A stretch of DNA of 35,604 bases from a bacterium (GTDB lineage Bacteria; Bacillota_I; Bacilli_A; RFN20; DUOZ01), in contig DUOZ01000100.1 in assembly GCA_012838555.1 (NCBI GenBank), positions 1 to 35,604 on the forward strand, read 5' to 3'. Positions 25,399 to 34,290 of this stretch are shown one piece after another. The stretch's first letter is position 1. Every line of letters starts with the position of its first letter. A model generated the notes under the pieces. That model made no database searches. It was not told the origin of the DNA and worked only from the letters and a program-made list of their open reading frames with translations. Position numbers and translations under genes: made by a program.

Positions 25399-26325
25399 TT
25401 ACTTGTTTTTTATATCTAATAAATATTCCATGAATTTTTTAGGCGTCCTATCCTCATTAAAGATACCCCAGTGTTTTTCCGGTTCATCTTCATGGTCTGA
25501 ACCTTTCCACGGTTCATCAAAAGCTTCAAAAATAAAGCCAAGAATTTGTTCTTTATCTAACCAATTAATTAATTGTTTTAAATAGATGAATTGATTTTCT
25601 TCATTAACTTCTTCATGATTCATTACTCGATTCGATTTAGTTGTCCATCCAAGTTCAGTAAAGATAATTGGTTTATCTAGATACTTATTTTTAACATTTT
25701 GATAATCTTTTTGATTACAAACTAAAGCGTCATTTAAAGAAATTCTAGCCCATAAAGGATAAGAGTGTACCGAAATAAAATCGACGACTTCAACTAATTT
25801 TTCTAACTTATTAATCCATCCATCTGGTCCTTCACAAAAAGTCACTAAATGTTTAGTTTCATTTTTAAGTAATGTCGCATATCTAACTAAACTTTCAACA
25901 CTGACCATTCTAATATTCCAAGAAGATGTATTTTCATTACCACAACTAACAGCGACAATAATATCTTCATATTCATTGGCTACTTTAATTAATTCCTTGA
26001 TTTGATTTAAATTACTTTCTTTATTTTGTTTTAATTCTTCTTCACTTCTTACTCTTTTATCCCAAGGACAATTAGGATTATTAACTTCTCCTACTAAATC
26101 AGCACCTAAAATTACTTTAAGTGGTATATTATTTTCTCTTATTACTTTTAATGTTGTTTTAGCATGGGTAGAAGGATCATACATCCTAATATAAGAAAAA
26201 TGATCTTTTAATAAGAGCAAATCTTCTTTTATTTGCTCATAACTAGGATATATCTTTTCAATCGGACTTTGTCCCTTGCGATATCCTGAATAACAAATAG
26301 CTCTCCCATATGGCATTCTTAACAT
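25399..26325 (-). CDS. GH17-like beta-1,3-glucan hydrolase, intracellular
   Basis: 308 residues from ATG 26325 with GGGGG upstream. A TIM barrel with acid/base Glu131 in VSCGNENTSS and nucleophile Glu224 in IFTELGWTTK, and the bacterial GH17 hallmark FEAFDEPWKG near the end. GH17 enzymes act on beta-1,3-glucan as endo-, exo- or transglucosylases. No signal peptide, so the substrate is probably an imported oligosaccharide. It is the third gene of an operon led by two exporter genes, 13 bases behind the second. That is an odd partnership. Confidence 0.82.
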   Translation of the reverse strand: MLRMPYGRAICYSGYRKGQSPIEKIYPSYEQIKEDLLLLKDHFSYIRMYDPSTHAKTTLKVIRENNIPLKVILGADLVGEVNNPNCPWDKRVRSEEELKQNKESNLNQIKELIKVANEYEDIIVAVSCGNENTSSWNIRMVSVESLVRYATLLKNETKHLVTFCEGPDGWINKLEKLVEVVDFISVHSYPLWARISLNDALVCNQKDYQNVKNKYLDKPIIFTELGWTTKSNRVMNHEEVNEENQFIYLKQLINWLDKEQILGFIFEAFDEPWKGSDHEDEPEKHWGIFNEDRTPKKFMEYLLDIKNK

Positions 26326-26338
26326 CAAAATTCCCCCT

Positions 26339-28387
26339 TTAAATCTCTATATTTGCATTAGCCACTTGTGAACGATAAATATTTGCATATGCTCCATTCT
26401 TTCTAATTAATTCGTTATGTTTACCTTCTTCAACCTTAATACCATTTTCTAATACGATGATATTATCAGCATCCCTAATTGTAGAAAGACGGTGAGCAAT
26501 AACAATTGTCGTTCGATTTTTAGAAACAACTTTTAAAGCTCTTTGAATCATCTCTTCTGTTTCAGTATCAATATTAGCCGTTGCCTCATCCATGATTAAA
26601 ATAGATGGATCATGAACTAAAGCTCTAGCAAAAGCTACGATTTGTTTTTCTCCTAGTGATAAATTGGTACCTTTACGACTAATTTCCTGGTTAATTCCAT
26701 CAGGATGTTTTTTAATTATATGTTCGCCACCAATACTAATTAATACTTTTTCCAACTCTTCATCACTTACATTTTCTTTTCCAAAACGGATATTATCAGC
26801 TAATGTTCCTTTAAATAAGACTGGATCTTGTAAGATAATGCCTATATGGGTACGATAGGTACGTTTAGAATATTTATTAATATCAACATCATCAACGGTA
26901 ATTGATCCCATATGTTCTTCTTTATCTAAATCATTAAATCGCATTAATAAATTCATCATCGTTGATTTTCCACTCCCTGTATGACCAACTATTCCTAACA
27001 TTGTTCCAGGAGGGATTTCAACATTTACTCCTTTTAATACATATTCATTCTTTTTATAACCAAACCAAACATTATCAAATTTAACCTTGCCCGTATAAGG
27101 AGCGATTTCAATTAAAGTATCATCTTCTAAATCGCCGTCTAAGATTTTAAATAATCTTTCGGTTCTAACTAAAGAATGTTCAAAACCACTAACTTCTCTA
27201 AATAAAATACCAATTGGTTCAATTAATTTTAAGATGTACTCATTATAAGCATAGATTAAACCTGCTGAAATCACTAAATCACCAAAATAGACTTTATTCC
27301 AACCAAAATATAAAACAACTAAAGCTGTAATAAAACCTCTAATTAAGTTAATCATATTCCATCCTAAGGATGTATGAAGTTTTACTTCTTCTAATTGTTC
27401 ATTCATATATGATTTAGATAACTTATTAAATCTTTCAATTGTAGGTTTTTTATAATTAAAGATTTGTAATATGGAGATACCATTAATAATTTCATTAATA
27501 GATGCCACGATTTGCGATCTAAATTCATTCACTTTTGTTGCTATTTTATTTAAAGTTTTAGAGAAATATTTAATCCATAAAAGAATTAAAGGATAAGCAA
27601 AAAATGATAATAAGGCTAAACGATAGTCTAGATAAAACATACCTACATATGCAGTAACAAAACTTAAACCTGCATATAATACGATATTAACAACAGCTCG
27701 ATAAAGCTCCATTAAACCATTAACATCATGTGTAATTCTAGCAGATGTCTTCCCTGCTGGTTCACCTTCAAAATAAGACATTGGTAATCTTGATATTTTC
27801 ATCGCTGCTTCAGATCGTGCAGCATGAACAATCCTTACATTGGTTTGCTCGGTTGTAATTCTTTGAATATAACCAAATATGATAGAAAGTAAAGCTCTTA
27901 AAAATAATATACCTATTAAAATAGTTAAAATTTTAACTGAAGGTTGATAAAATGCTGTTACATTTTGGGCTGTTAATTTAACTACATCTTCATATATATA
28001 AATAATTCCTTTACTATTAACCGTTAAAACATTACTTTTTTCATCTAAATTTCTTGTTCCTTCTTTGATATCGCCTTCAACAAAATAGAAACTATTATTA
28101 TACAAGAAGATAGAAGCAACATCAGTTTTATGAATAACATCATCATCATCAAAATTCTTTTCTTGTTTATAATAACTTCCGTTAAATAAGACAGTTGTAT
28201 CATCTTGATTATCGACTTTGTACCACGGTTGTTCAATCCCAATAATATGTTCATCTAAAATTTCTTTAACAATTAAAGGGGAAAGAAAACCCAAAATTTG
28301 GTTTAAAAGTAACATGATTAAAGAGACAACAACTAAAAACTTACATCTTTTAAGAAAACGCAAAATCTTCTTTAAGGTTTTAAACAT
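26339..28387 (-). CDS. Heterodimeric ABC exporter subunit, BmrD/YheH-like, with extracellular insert
   Basis: 682 residues from ATG 28387 (GAGGTG upstream). After the first helix, an insert of about 110 residues (about 45-150) interrupts the exporter fold and should sit outside the cell, as in BmrD. ATPase motifs: Walker A GHTGSGKST, Walker B ILIMDEATANID with catalytic Glu, but a degenerate signature LSLGEKQ in place of LSGGQ. With the partner at 28399-30135 this gives one consensus and one degenerate ATP site, the BmrCD pattern. Length is close to YheH (673). Likely a multidrug or lipid exporter. Confidence 0.87.
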   Translation of the reverse strand: MFKTLKKILRFLKRCKFLVVVSLIMLLLNQILGFLSPLIVKEILDEHIIGIEQPWYKVDNQDDTTVLFNGSYYKQEKNFDDDDVIHKTDVASIFLYNNSFYFVEGDIKEGTRNLDEKSNVLTVNSKGIIYIYEDVVKLTAQNVTAFYQPSVKILTILIGILFLRALLSIIFGYIQRITTEQTNVRIVHAARSEAAMKISRLPMSYFEGEPAGKTSARITHDVNGLMELYRAVVNIVLYAGLSFVTAYVGMFYLDYRLALLSFFAYPLILLWIKYFSKTLNKIATKVNEFRSQIVASINEIINGISILQIFNYKKPTIERFNKLSKSYMNEQLEEVKLHTSLGWNMINLIRGFITALVVLYFGWNKVYFGDLVISAGLIYAYNEYILKLIEPIGILFREVSGFEHSLVRTERLFKILDGDLEDDTLIEIAPYTGKVKFDNVWFGYKKNEYVLKGVNVEIPPGTMLGIVGHTGSGKSTMMNLLMRFNDLDKEEHMGSITVDDVDINKYSKRTYRTHIGIILQDPVLFKGTLADNIRFGKENVSDEELEKVLISIGGEHIIKKHPDGINQEISRKGTNLSLGEKQIVAFARALVHDPSILIMDEATANIDTETEEMIQRALKVVSKNRTTIVIAHRLSTIRDADNIIVLENGIKVEEGKHNELIRKNGAYANIYRSQVANANIEI

Positions 28388-28398
28388 AAGCGACACCT

Positions 28399-30135
28399 CT
28401 ACTCAGGCATTGATGTTTGGCGAATATATTGATCTTTATACCAACCATCTTGTGCTAATAACTCTTCATGAGTTCCCATTTGAGTAATTCTTCCTTTTTC
28501 TAAAACAATAATTTTATCAGAATCTTTAATCGCACTAAAACGATGTGCGACAATGATATTAGTTTTATCTTGACGTGTTTCTTTAAGATTCTTTAATATA
28601 GTTTGTTCAGTCGTTGCATCAACCGCGCTTAATGAATCATCTAGTATTAAAATTTGAGGATCTTTAATTAGTGCCCTAGCTATTGATAAACGTTGACGTT
28701 GGCCCCCTGATAAGGTTGAACCAAACTCTCCGACCATCGTATTAAGTCCTTGCGATAAGAACTGTAAATCTTTTTTAAAGTCAGATACTTCTAGAGCCTT
28801 TTCAACATTTTCAATTGTTGCACCTTCATTACCAATGATAATATTTTCATCGACTCTTCCTTTAAACAAGAAGTGTGATTGAGGAACATAACCTACTAAA
28901 TTTCTAACATCTTCGATTTTGTAATTTTCAATTGGTTCATCGTCAATATAAATATCACCTTTTGTAATATTATAATCTCTTAGCAATTGACGAATTAACG
29001 TTGATTTACCTGCTCCTGTAGGACCAACAATCCCAATTGTTTCCCCTTTATTTATAACAATATTAATATCTTTAATAACGCAATGCCGGTCAAAAGGATA
29101 TTTAAAACTAACATTTCTAAATTCAATTTTTTCAAATTTGCAAATACGTTTTGAATCTTCTAAATCTGTTACTTCAGGTTTTAATTTAATTATTTCTTGA
29201 TACCTGTCATTAGCAATCACTGAATTATTAACACTACCTAAAACGCCACCAATCGCTGCTAAAGGTCCAAATAAGGTTCCAATATACATTGTAAAAGTAA
29301 CTAAATCACCGACACTTATTTTGGAATTAATTACATAATAAGTTCCAACAGCAAAGGCTAAGAAATAACTAATCGCATATACAAATTCAAATAAAGGAGC
29401 AAAAAGTGCTTCAAATTTTAAAATATATGACCATGATTTAATATCATTATCTATTGCTACTTTTAACTTCTTAAAATCATTTTCTTCTTGAGTATAAGCT
29501 TTTAAAGTTCTAATACCTTCGATAGTTTCTAAAACTTTTTCTTGCATCTCAGAATAGATAACGCGATGTTTAACATAATACTTTCTCATTCTTTGTCTTA
29601 AGATAGTTAAAATAAAAATCGATATTGGCATAATCGCCATTGTAATTAAAGTTAATTCCCAACTGATTGTAAAAAACATAATAGAAACTGTAAAAATAAT
29701 AACACCACTATTATAAACAATTGTTTGTAATAATCCAGTCGCTGCATTAGTTAATCCATACATATCATTAGTAACACGTGAAATTAAATCACCTTTGGTA
29801 TATTGTTCATAATTTTTAGCGTCTAACTCAAATAAATGTTCTAAGTAATTATGTCTTAAAAGAAAGGTTAATTTATGACCTTCAGCATTAATTAAATAAT
29901 GATAAATATAATTAACTACATAACCAAATAAAGGAACACCACTTAAAAGTGCGACAAGTAAAAAAAGTGATGATGAGTTAATATTTCCATTGACAATTAA
30001 ATCAATCGCTCGACCTAGTAAATTCGCAGGTATTGTTGGTAAAATCGAAAGGATAACGAGCATAATCGCCATCATTAAATAAGATTTCCATTCTTGTTTA
30101 AAAAACCACCCTAAACTCTTGTAGACCTTAAACAT
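28399..30135 (-). CDS. Heterodimeric ABC exporter subunit, BmrC/YheI-like
   Basis: 578 residues from ATG 30135 (GGGTGGGG just upstream; ATG 30150 has no RBS). Six-helix exporter domain, then an ABC domain with Walker A GPTGAGKST, canonical signature LSGGQRQR, and Walker B LILDDSLSAVD, in which Asp replaces the catalytic Glu. Its missing Glu and the partner's missing LSGGQ fall in the same composite site, so the other site is fully canonical. That supports an obligate heterodimer with the next gene, which starts 12 bases later. First gene of the operon. Confidence 0.87.
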   Translation of the reverse strand: MFKVYKSLGWFFKQEWKSYLMMAIMLVILSILPTIPANLLGRAIDLIVNGNINSSSLFLLVALLSGVPLFGYVVNYIYHYLINAEGHKLTFLLRHNYLEHLFELDAKNYEQYTKGDLISRVTNDMYGLTNAATGLLQTIVYNSGVIIFTVSIMFFTISWELTLITMAIMPISIFILTILRQRMRKYYVKHRVIYSEMQEKVLETIEGIRTLKAYTQEENDFKKLKVAIDNDIKSWSYILKFEALFAPLFEFVYAISYFLAFAVGTYYVINSKISVGDLVTFTMYIGTLFGPLAAIGGVLGSVNNSVIANDRYQEIIKLKPEVTDLEDSKRICKFEKIEFRNVSFKYPFDRHCVIKDINIVINKGETIGIVGPTGAGKSTLIRQLLRDYNITKGDIYIDDEPIENYKIEDVRNLVGYVPQSHFLFKGRVDENIIIGNEGATIENVEKALEVSDFKKDLQFLSQGLNTMVGEFGSTLSGGQRQRLSIARALIKDPQILILDDSLSAVDATTEQTILKNLKETRQDKTNIIVAHRFSAIKDSDKIIVLEKGRITQMGTHEELLAQDGWYKDQYIRQTSMPE

Positions 30136-30182
30136 AAGCCCCACCCGCATTCATCTAAATAGGTACTCTTTTTATTAAATTC

Positions 30183-30244
30183 ATTATATCATTAATAATG
30201 ATAAATACAATCGAAATCGCTTTAAAAAATGATATAATATCATT
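30183..30244. promoter_or_regulatory. Divergent promoters with two 17-bp palindromes
   Basis: The gap between exporter and GH13 genes has a minus-strand -10 TATAAT (30183-30188) and a plus-strand -10 TATAAT (30233-30238). TATCATTA-A-TAATGATA (30187-30203) touches the former, and AATGATAT-A-ATATCATT (30228-30244) covers the latter. Each has perfect 8-bp arms around one base. Both share ATGATA, suggesting one repressor for both directions. -35 boxes are weak on both sides. Confidence 0.5.
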
Positions 30245-30277
30245 GAATTTAATATAAATAAAAAGGAGGTAAATAAT

Positions 30278-31927
30278 TTGAAAAAAGCATGGTATAAAGA
30301 AGGAGTCGTTTATCAAATTTATCCACGTAGTTTTAAAGACTCTAATAATGATGGTATCGGTGATTTAAAAGGTATCATAGAGAAACTCGATTATTTAAAA
30401 GAATTAGGGATCGATATTATATGGCTATCCCCAATTTATGAATCACCACTAGATGATAATGGTTATGATGTTTCTGATTATCGAGCGATTTTAAAAGATT
30501 TCGGTACCATGGAAGATTTTAAAAAGTTAGTTAAAGAAGTTCATAATCGAGGAATGAGAATTATTTTAGATATGGTTATTAATCATACCTCAAGTGAACA
30601 TAAATTCTTTAAAGAAGCTTTAAGTGATGTTAATAGTAAATATCGAGATTGGTATTTCTTCAAAAAAGGAAAGAAAAACAAATTACCTAATAACTGGACT
30701 TCCTTCTTTGGTGGAAAAGCTTGGACTTATAATAAACAAACTGATGATTATTATCTTCATTTATTCGCACCTTCTCAACCTGATTTAAATTGGGAAAACG
30801 AAGAAGTTAAGAAAGAGTTCAAGGATGTTTTAAAGTTCTGGCTTGATGAAGGGGTTGATGGTTTTAGACTAGATGTAATAAACATTTTATCTAAAAGAGA
30901 AGGTCTACCTAATGGTAAGAAAAGACTTGCTTTAACGGGTAAAGAACATTATGTAAACGGACCTAAAATGCATCAAATCCTTCAAGAATTAAATGAAGAT
31001 GTGTTTAATAAATATGATTGTTTTACGGTCGGTGAAACGGTCTTAATTGATACAAAAGAGGCTTTAAAATACACCGGCGGAGACAAACGAGAACTTGATA
31101 TGCTCTTTAGTTTTGAACATACTTCAGTTGATACCATTAACAATAAATGGTTTATTAGAAAATTTAGACCTTATCATTTAAAAAAAGTTTTAGATAAATA
31201 TCAAGAAGCACTTAATAATAAAGGCTGGAACACCTTATTTTTTGAAAACCACGATCAACCCCGCGTTGTATCTAGATGGGGAGATACAAAAGACTATTAT
31301 AAAGAAAGTGCGAAATTACTAGCGACTATTTTATTCTTCCAACAAGGAACGCCATTCATTTATCAAGGTCAAGAAATCGCGATGACGAATGCTGATTTTA
31401 AAGAACTAGATGAATACAAAGATGTTGAAACTCACAACATCTATAAATTAGGTAGAGAGGTTTTCCATTTCACTCATAAGCGAATGATGAAAAAGATCAA
31501 ATATATGTCTAGAGATAATGCGAGGACACCAATGCAATGGGATGATTCAAAAAACGCTGGTTTTTCTAAAGGAACTCCTTGGATTAGGGTTAATTCAAAT
31601 TATAAAAAGATAAATGTTAAAAATAATATTAAGGATAAAGATTCAGTTTATCATTATTATAAAAAAATCTTTGCTTTAAGAAAGAAATACCCAGTAATTG
31701 TTTATGGTGATTATAAACCATTATTTAAGAAGTCTAGATATTTATATGCTTATGAAAGAACTCTAGATAATAATTCATTAATAGTAATTTCTAATTTCTC
31801 TAAAAAGCAAAGAAAATTCCCAAAACTTAACTTAGATGACTATAAAGTTATTTTACAAAACTATAAGACTTTAGATAATAATTATTTAAAACCATATGAA
31901 GCTAGAGTCTATCTAAAAACTAAGTAA
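30278..31927 (+). CDS. GH13 oligo-1,6-glucosidase / alpha-glucosidase
   Basis: 549 residues from TTG 30278, chosen because GGAGGT lies seven bases upstream. GH13_31 enzyme: nucleophile Asp199 (GFRLDVIN), acid/base Glu253 (TVGETV), transition-state Asp326 (FFENHDQPR), plus DMVINHTS. A Val directly after the nucleophile is the residue linked to alpha-1,6 preference (isomaltose type), where alpha-1,4 enzymes usually have Ala or Thr. Cytoplasmic; hydrolyses isomalto-oligosaccharides or dextrin branches. Unlike the nearby beta-glucan enzymes, it acts on alpha links. Its promoter carries a palindrome over the -10. Confidence 0.93.
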   Translation: MKKAWYKEGVVYQIYPRSFKDSNNDGIGDLKGIIEKLDYLKELGIDIIWLSPIYESPLDDNGYDVSDYRAILKDFGTMEDFKKLVKEVHNRGMRIILDMVINHTSSEHKFFKEALSDVNSKYRDWYFFKKGKKNKLPNNWTSFFGGKAWTYNKQTDDYYLHLFAPSQPDLNWENEEVKKEFKDVLKFWLDEGVDGFRLDVINILSKREGLPNGKKRLALTGKEHYVNGPKMHQILQELNEDVFNKYDCFTVGETVLIDTKEALKYTGGDKRELDMLFSFEHTSVDTINNKWFIRKFRPYHLKKVLDKYQEALNNKGWNTLFFENHDQPRVVSRWGDTKDYYKESAKLLATILFFQQGTPFIYQGQEIAMTNADFKELDEYKDVETHNIYKLGREVFHFTHKRMMKKIKYMSRDNARTPMQWDDSKNAGFSKGTPWIRVNSNYKKINVKNNIKDKDSVYHYYKKIFALRKKYPVIVYGDYKPLFKKSRYLYAYERTLDNNSLIVISNFSKKQRKFPKLNLDDYKVILQNYKTLDNNYLKPYEARVYLKTK

Positions 31928-31930
31928 AAG

Positions 31931-31955
31931 AAAACTCCAGGAATTCTGGAGTTTT
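31931..31955. terminator. Terminator between GH13 and lipoprotein genes
   Basis: A perfect 10-bp stem AAAACTCCAG/CTGGAGTTTT with loop GAATT lies between converging genes and can stop both. Confidence 0.85.
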
Positions 31956-31963
31956 AGTAAAGA

Positions 31964-33100
31964 TCAGTCATGATGATTTTTATGATGTGGAATTTTGTCT
32001 CTTATTTCTTTTACCTTTTCTTTGATTTTTTCTTTAACTTCCTCTTTTATCTTTTTTATTTTTTCATTACGACATTTAAAGAATTCTTGTCCATCAAAGA
32101 AATGATAACGATAGAGTGTTTCTCCAGTTTCTTCATCAGTAATGATAAAGACTTTGATATCAATTACATTACGGTCTTTAATGATTCTAATTTTAATTAA
32201 TTGTTTACCTTCTTCTTCAATCTTTTTGAAACTGTAGTCTTCATAACTTCCATTTTCATATAATCTTAATTTAATTTCTGTTTTAGATTCAACGTTTTTA
32301 ACATTAATATCAGAAATTGATTCGATTTTACCGTCTTTAACAATTCGATATTTAAAGTTCTCTTTATCTTCATTACTCATATGAGAAACTCTTACATAAT
32401 TAAAGCGGTCAATAAATGAAATAAAGCTTGTTTTAGTAAATGTTTCATGAGCGATTCTAACACCTTTGATTTCATAATGTTCTTCCCCGACAATCATTAT
32501 TCCTTCAATAAGTGTAGAGACTTCATCAATTTTATCTCTTATACGGTCTAAATGACGAACTTCTTTAACCTTACTATGATAATTTTCAACGATTTCATCA
32601 ACTGACTCAACTTCATTACCAACTTCTTCTTCATCAGTGATATCCTCTTCAATTTCATCTTCAACATCAATAATTACTTCATTATAATATAGAACATAAC
32701 TTTGAGTTTCTCCTAGTAAACTTTTTGTTGAAATAATCATCATATAATCAAATTCTTCAATATCAGAATTTGAGATATTACTACTTAAGACACCTTCATC
32801 ACTTAATAAACTTTCAAATAGATTTACATAATAATTAATCTTTTCAATTTCTTCTTCACCGACTTCATTCCAAGCTAGATTCATCGCTTTAGATGCATTT
32901 GTCTCAGCTGACATATCAAATTGAGAAAGTAGTGACGCACTAGTTAATGCAGAAAAACCATAAACATCGTCGACATCATTAATTTCTGTTATGTATTCAC
33001 TCTTTTTTTCAGTATCTACATCTGAAGAATTAAGAGTTGAACAACCTCCTAGGATTAAAAGTGATACTAAAATTGATAAAGCAAAATTTTTCTTTTTCAT
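31964..33100 (-). CDS. Lipoprotein of the sigma/anti-sigma operon
   Basis: 378 residues. Lipobox LGGC with Cys20, so anchored outside. No domain recognised. An acidic stretch lies near residues 147-170 (EDEIEEDITDEEEVGNEVES). Two-stranded beta segments follow (VRVSHMSNEDKENFKYRIV onward), then a Lys/Glu-rich helix that ends PHHKNHHD. The C-terminus resembles the His-rich end of the upstream RsgI-like protein (KKQHHQHK). RBS AAGGAGG; 74 bases after the anti-sigma gene and probably in its operon. Function unknown; it may be a co-sensor or target of the sigma factor. Confidence 0.65.
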   Translation of the reverse strand: MKKKNFALSILVSLLILGGCSTLNSSDVDTEKKSEYITEINDVDDVYGFSALTSASLLSQFDMSAETNASKAMNLAWNEVGEEEIEKINYYVNLFESLLSDEGVLSSNISNSDIEEFDYMMIISTKSLLGETQSYVLYYNEVIIDVEDEIEEDITDEEEVGNEVESVDEIVENYHSKVKEVRHLDRIRDKIDEVSTLIEGIMIVGEEHYEIKGVRIAHETFTKTSFISFIDRFNYVRVSHMSNEDKENFKYRIVKDGKIESISDINVKNVESKTEIKLRLYENGSYEDYSFKKIEEEGKQLIKIRIIKDRNVIDIKVFIITDEETGETLYRYHFFDGQEFFKCRNEKIKKIKEEVKEKIKEKVKEIRDKIPHHKNHHD

Positions 33101-33174
33101 ATCTTTTCCTCCTTACTAGTAAAAACTAGCATACATATATATAACTCTTTAAGATTTCATTTTGTTGGTAAAAT

Positions 33175-34290
33175 TTATTTATGTTGATGATGTTGTTTTT
33201 TAAAATCATTCTTTTTCGTATCAAATTCACTTTGTAAATCATCTAATTGCTTCTTTAACAAGTCCTTATAATCATCTAATAACACTTTAAGTGCATTAAT
33301 TTCATGCTGATCTTTAGGATCGTTAATTTTAAACTCCCAATCTAAATGATTTTCTAAAATGAAATTATTAAACTTTTGCTTTACTCTATTTAAGAAAACT
33401 TTATTTTTAATTTTAGGTAAATCTTTTAAGATATCTTCGATTTTATCAATTCTTTCATTGATTAAATCCCTAGTTTCATTAAACTCTTTTCGAAACTCTT
33501 TAAATTCATCTTTTAAGGCATCATGATAATTATCGATTTCTTCTTTATTAAAACCATTAATTAACTCATTAAGTTCTTTAACTGAAAGAACTCTAGCTTG
33601 TTCAAAGGTTAAAGTTTGATCTTTATCACATGCTTTAGTGATTAATAAATATCTACCAACACTAACACCTAGTTCTTTAGCATGATTTTTAAAATCATCA
33701 TTATTACTCATTAAAACATTAACACGATTATCTAATAATTGCTCCTGCAAATAAATAGTAATAGCATTTTTTATTAATAAAGAAACTTCATTTTCTTTTA
33801 CCTCATCATCATTAATCGCTGTTATCATTAAAGCATTATCAGTTGTATCTTTATTAATATAACCTACTTCAATAGCTAAATTTACAATTTCTTTAACAGC
33901 ATCTTTAATATCTAAATCAATAAGTTCACATTCAAATAGTAACAACATCGCTTCTTTATTTAATGGACGATAAGAAGTTACTTTATTATCTTTATCAATT
34001 TCTAATTCAATTGATGGATTAATATCAATCGAAACATATGTGTTTAATTCTTCTACCTTAACAATACTTGATGGTGTAAAGGCATCTTTAAAAAGTGGAA
34101 TAATTGTAAATAAAACAAGTGCCGCAGCAAAAACTAAACTAATAAATGAACGCTTCATTTTCTTTTTAACTATATAATCATTACTAGGAGAATAGTAACT
34201 ATCAAGCTTTGACATTAATTCATCTTTAAGATTAGGAACGATAGAATCTGCTTCTATTTTTAATCTTTTTTCAATTTCTTTAATCTTCAT
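33175..34290 (-). CDS. RsgI-like membrane anti-sigma factor
   Basis: 371 residues. A short cytoplasmic part (1-45) differs from the usual RsgI N-terminal domain. One membrane helix spans about 47-67. Outside, YVSIDINPSIELEID (85-99) is the RsgI extracytoplasmic core, with the Asn91-Pro92 bond that is autocleaved in characterised RsgI proteins. A mixed domain follows to about 240, then a long charged coiled-coil to the His-rich end KKQHHQHK. Such proteins hold a sigma factor until an outside signal, often polysaccharide, leads to release. The gene overlaps the sigma gene by 11 bases. No carbohydrate-binding module is attached. Confidence 0.82.
   Translation of the reverse strand: MKIKEIEKRLKIEADSIVPNLKDELMSKLDSYYSPSNDYIVKKKMKRSFISLVFAAALVLFTIIPLFKDAFTPSSIVKVEELNTYVSIDINPSIELEIDKDNKVTSYRPLNKEAMLLLFECELIDLDIKDAVKEIVNLAIEVGYINKDTTDNALMITAINDDEVKENEVSLLIKNAITIYLQEQLLDNRVNVLMSNNDDFKNHAKELGVSVGRYLLITKACDKDQTLTFEQARVLSVKELNELINGFNKEEIDNYHDALKDEFKEFRKEFNETRDLINERIDKIEDILKDLPKIKNKVFLNRVKQKFNNFILENHLDWEFKINDPKDQHEINALKVLLDDYKDLLKKQLDDLQSEFDTKKNDFKKQHHQHK

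Noticed and set aside
31970-32200. Plus-strand Phe-rich frame opposite the lipoprotein tail
   Set aside because: It is the complement of Lys/Glu-rich codons; the apparent membrane protein is an artefact.
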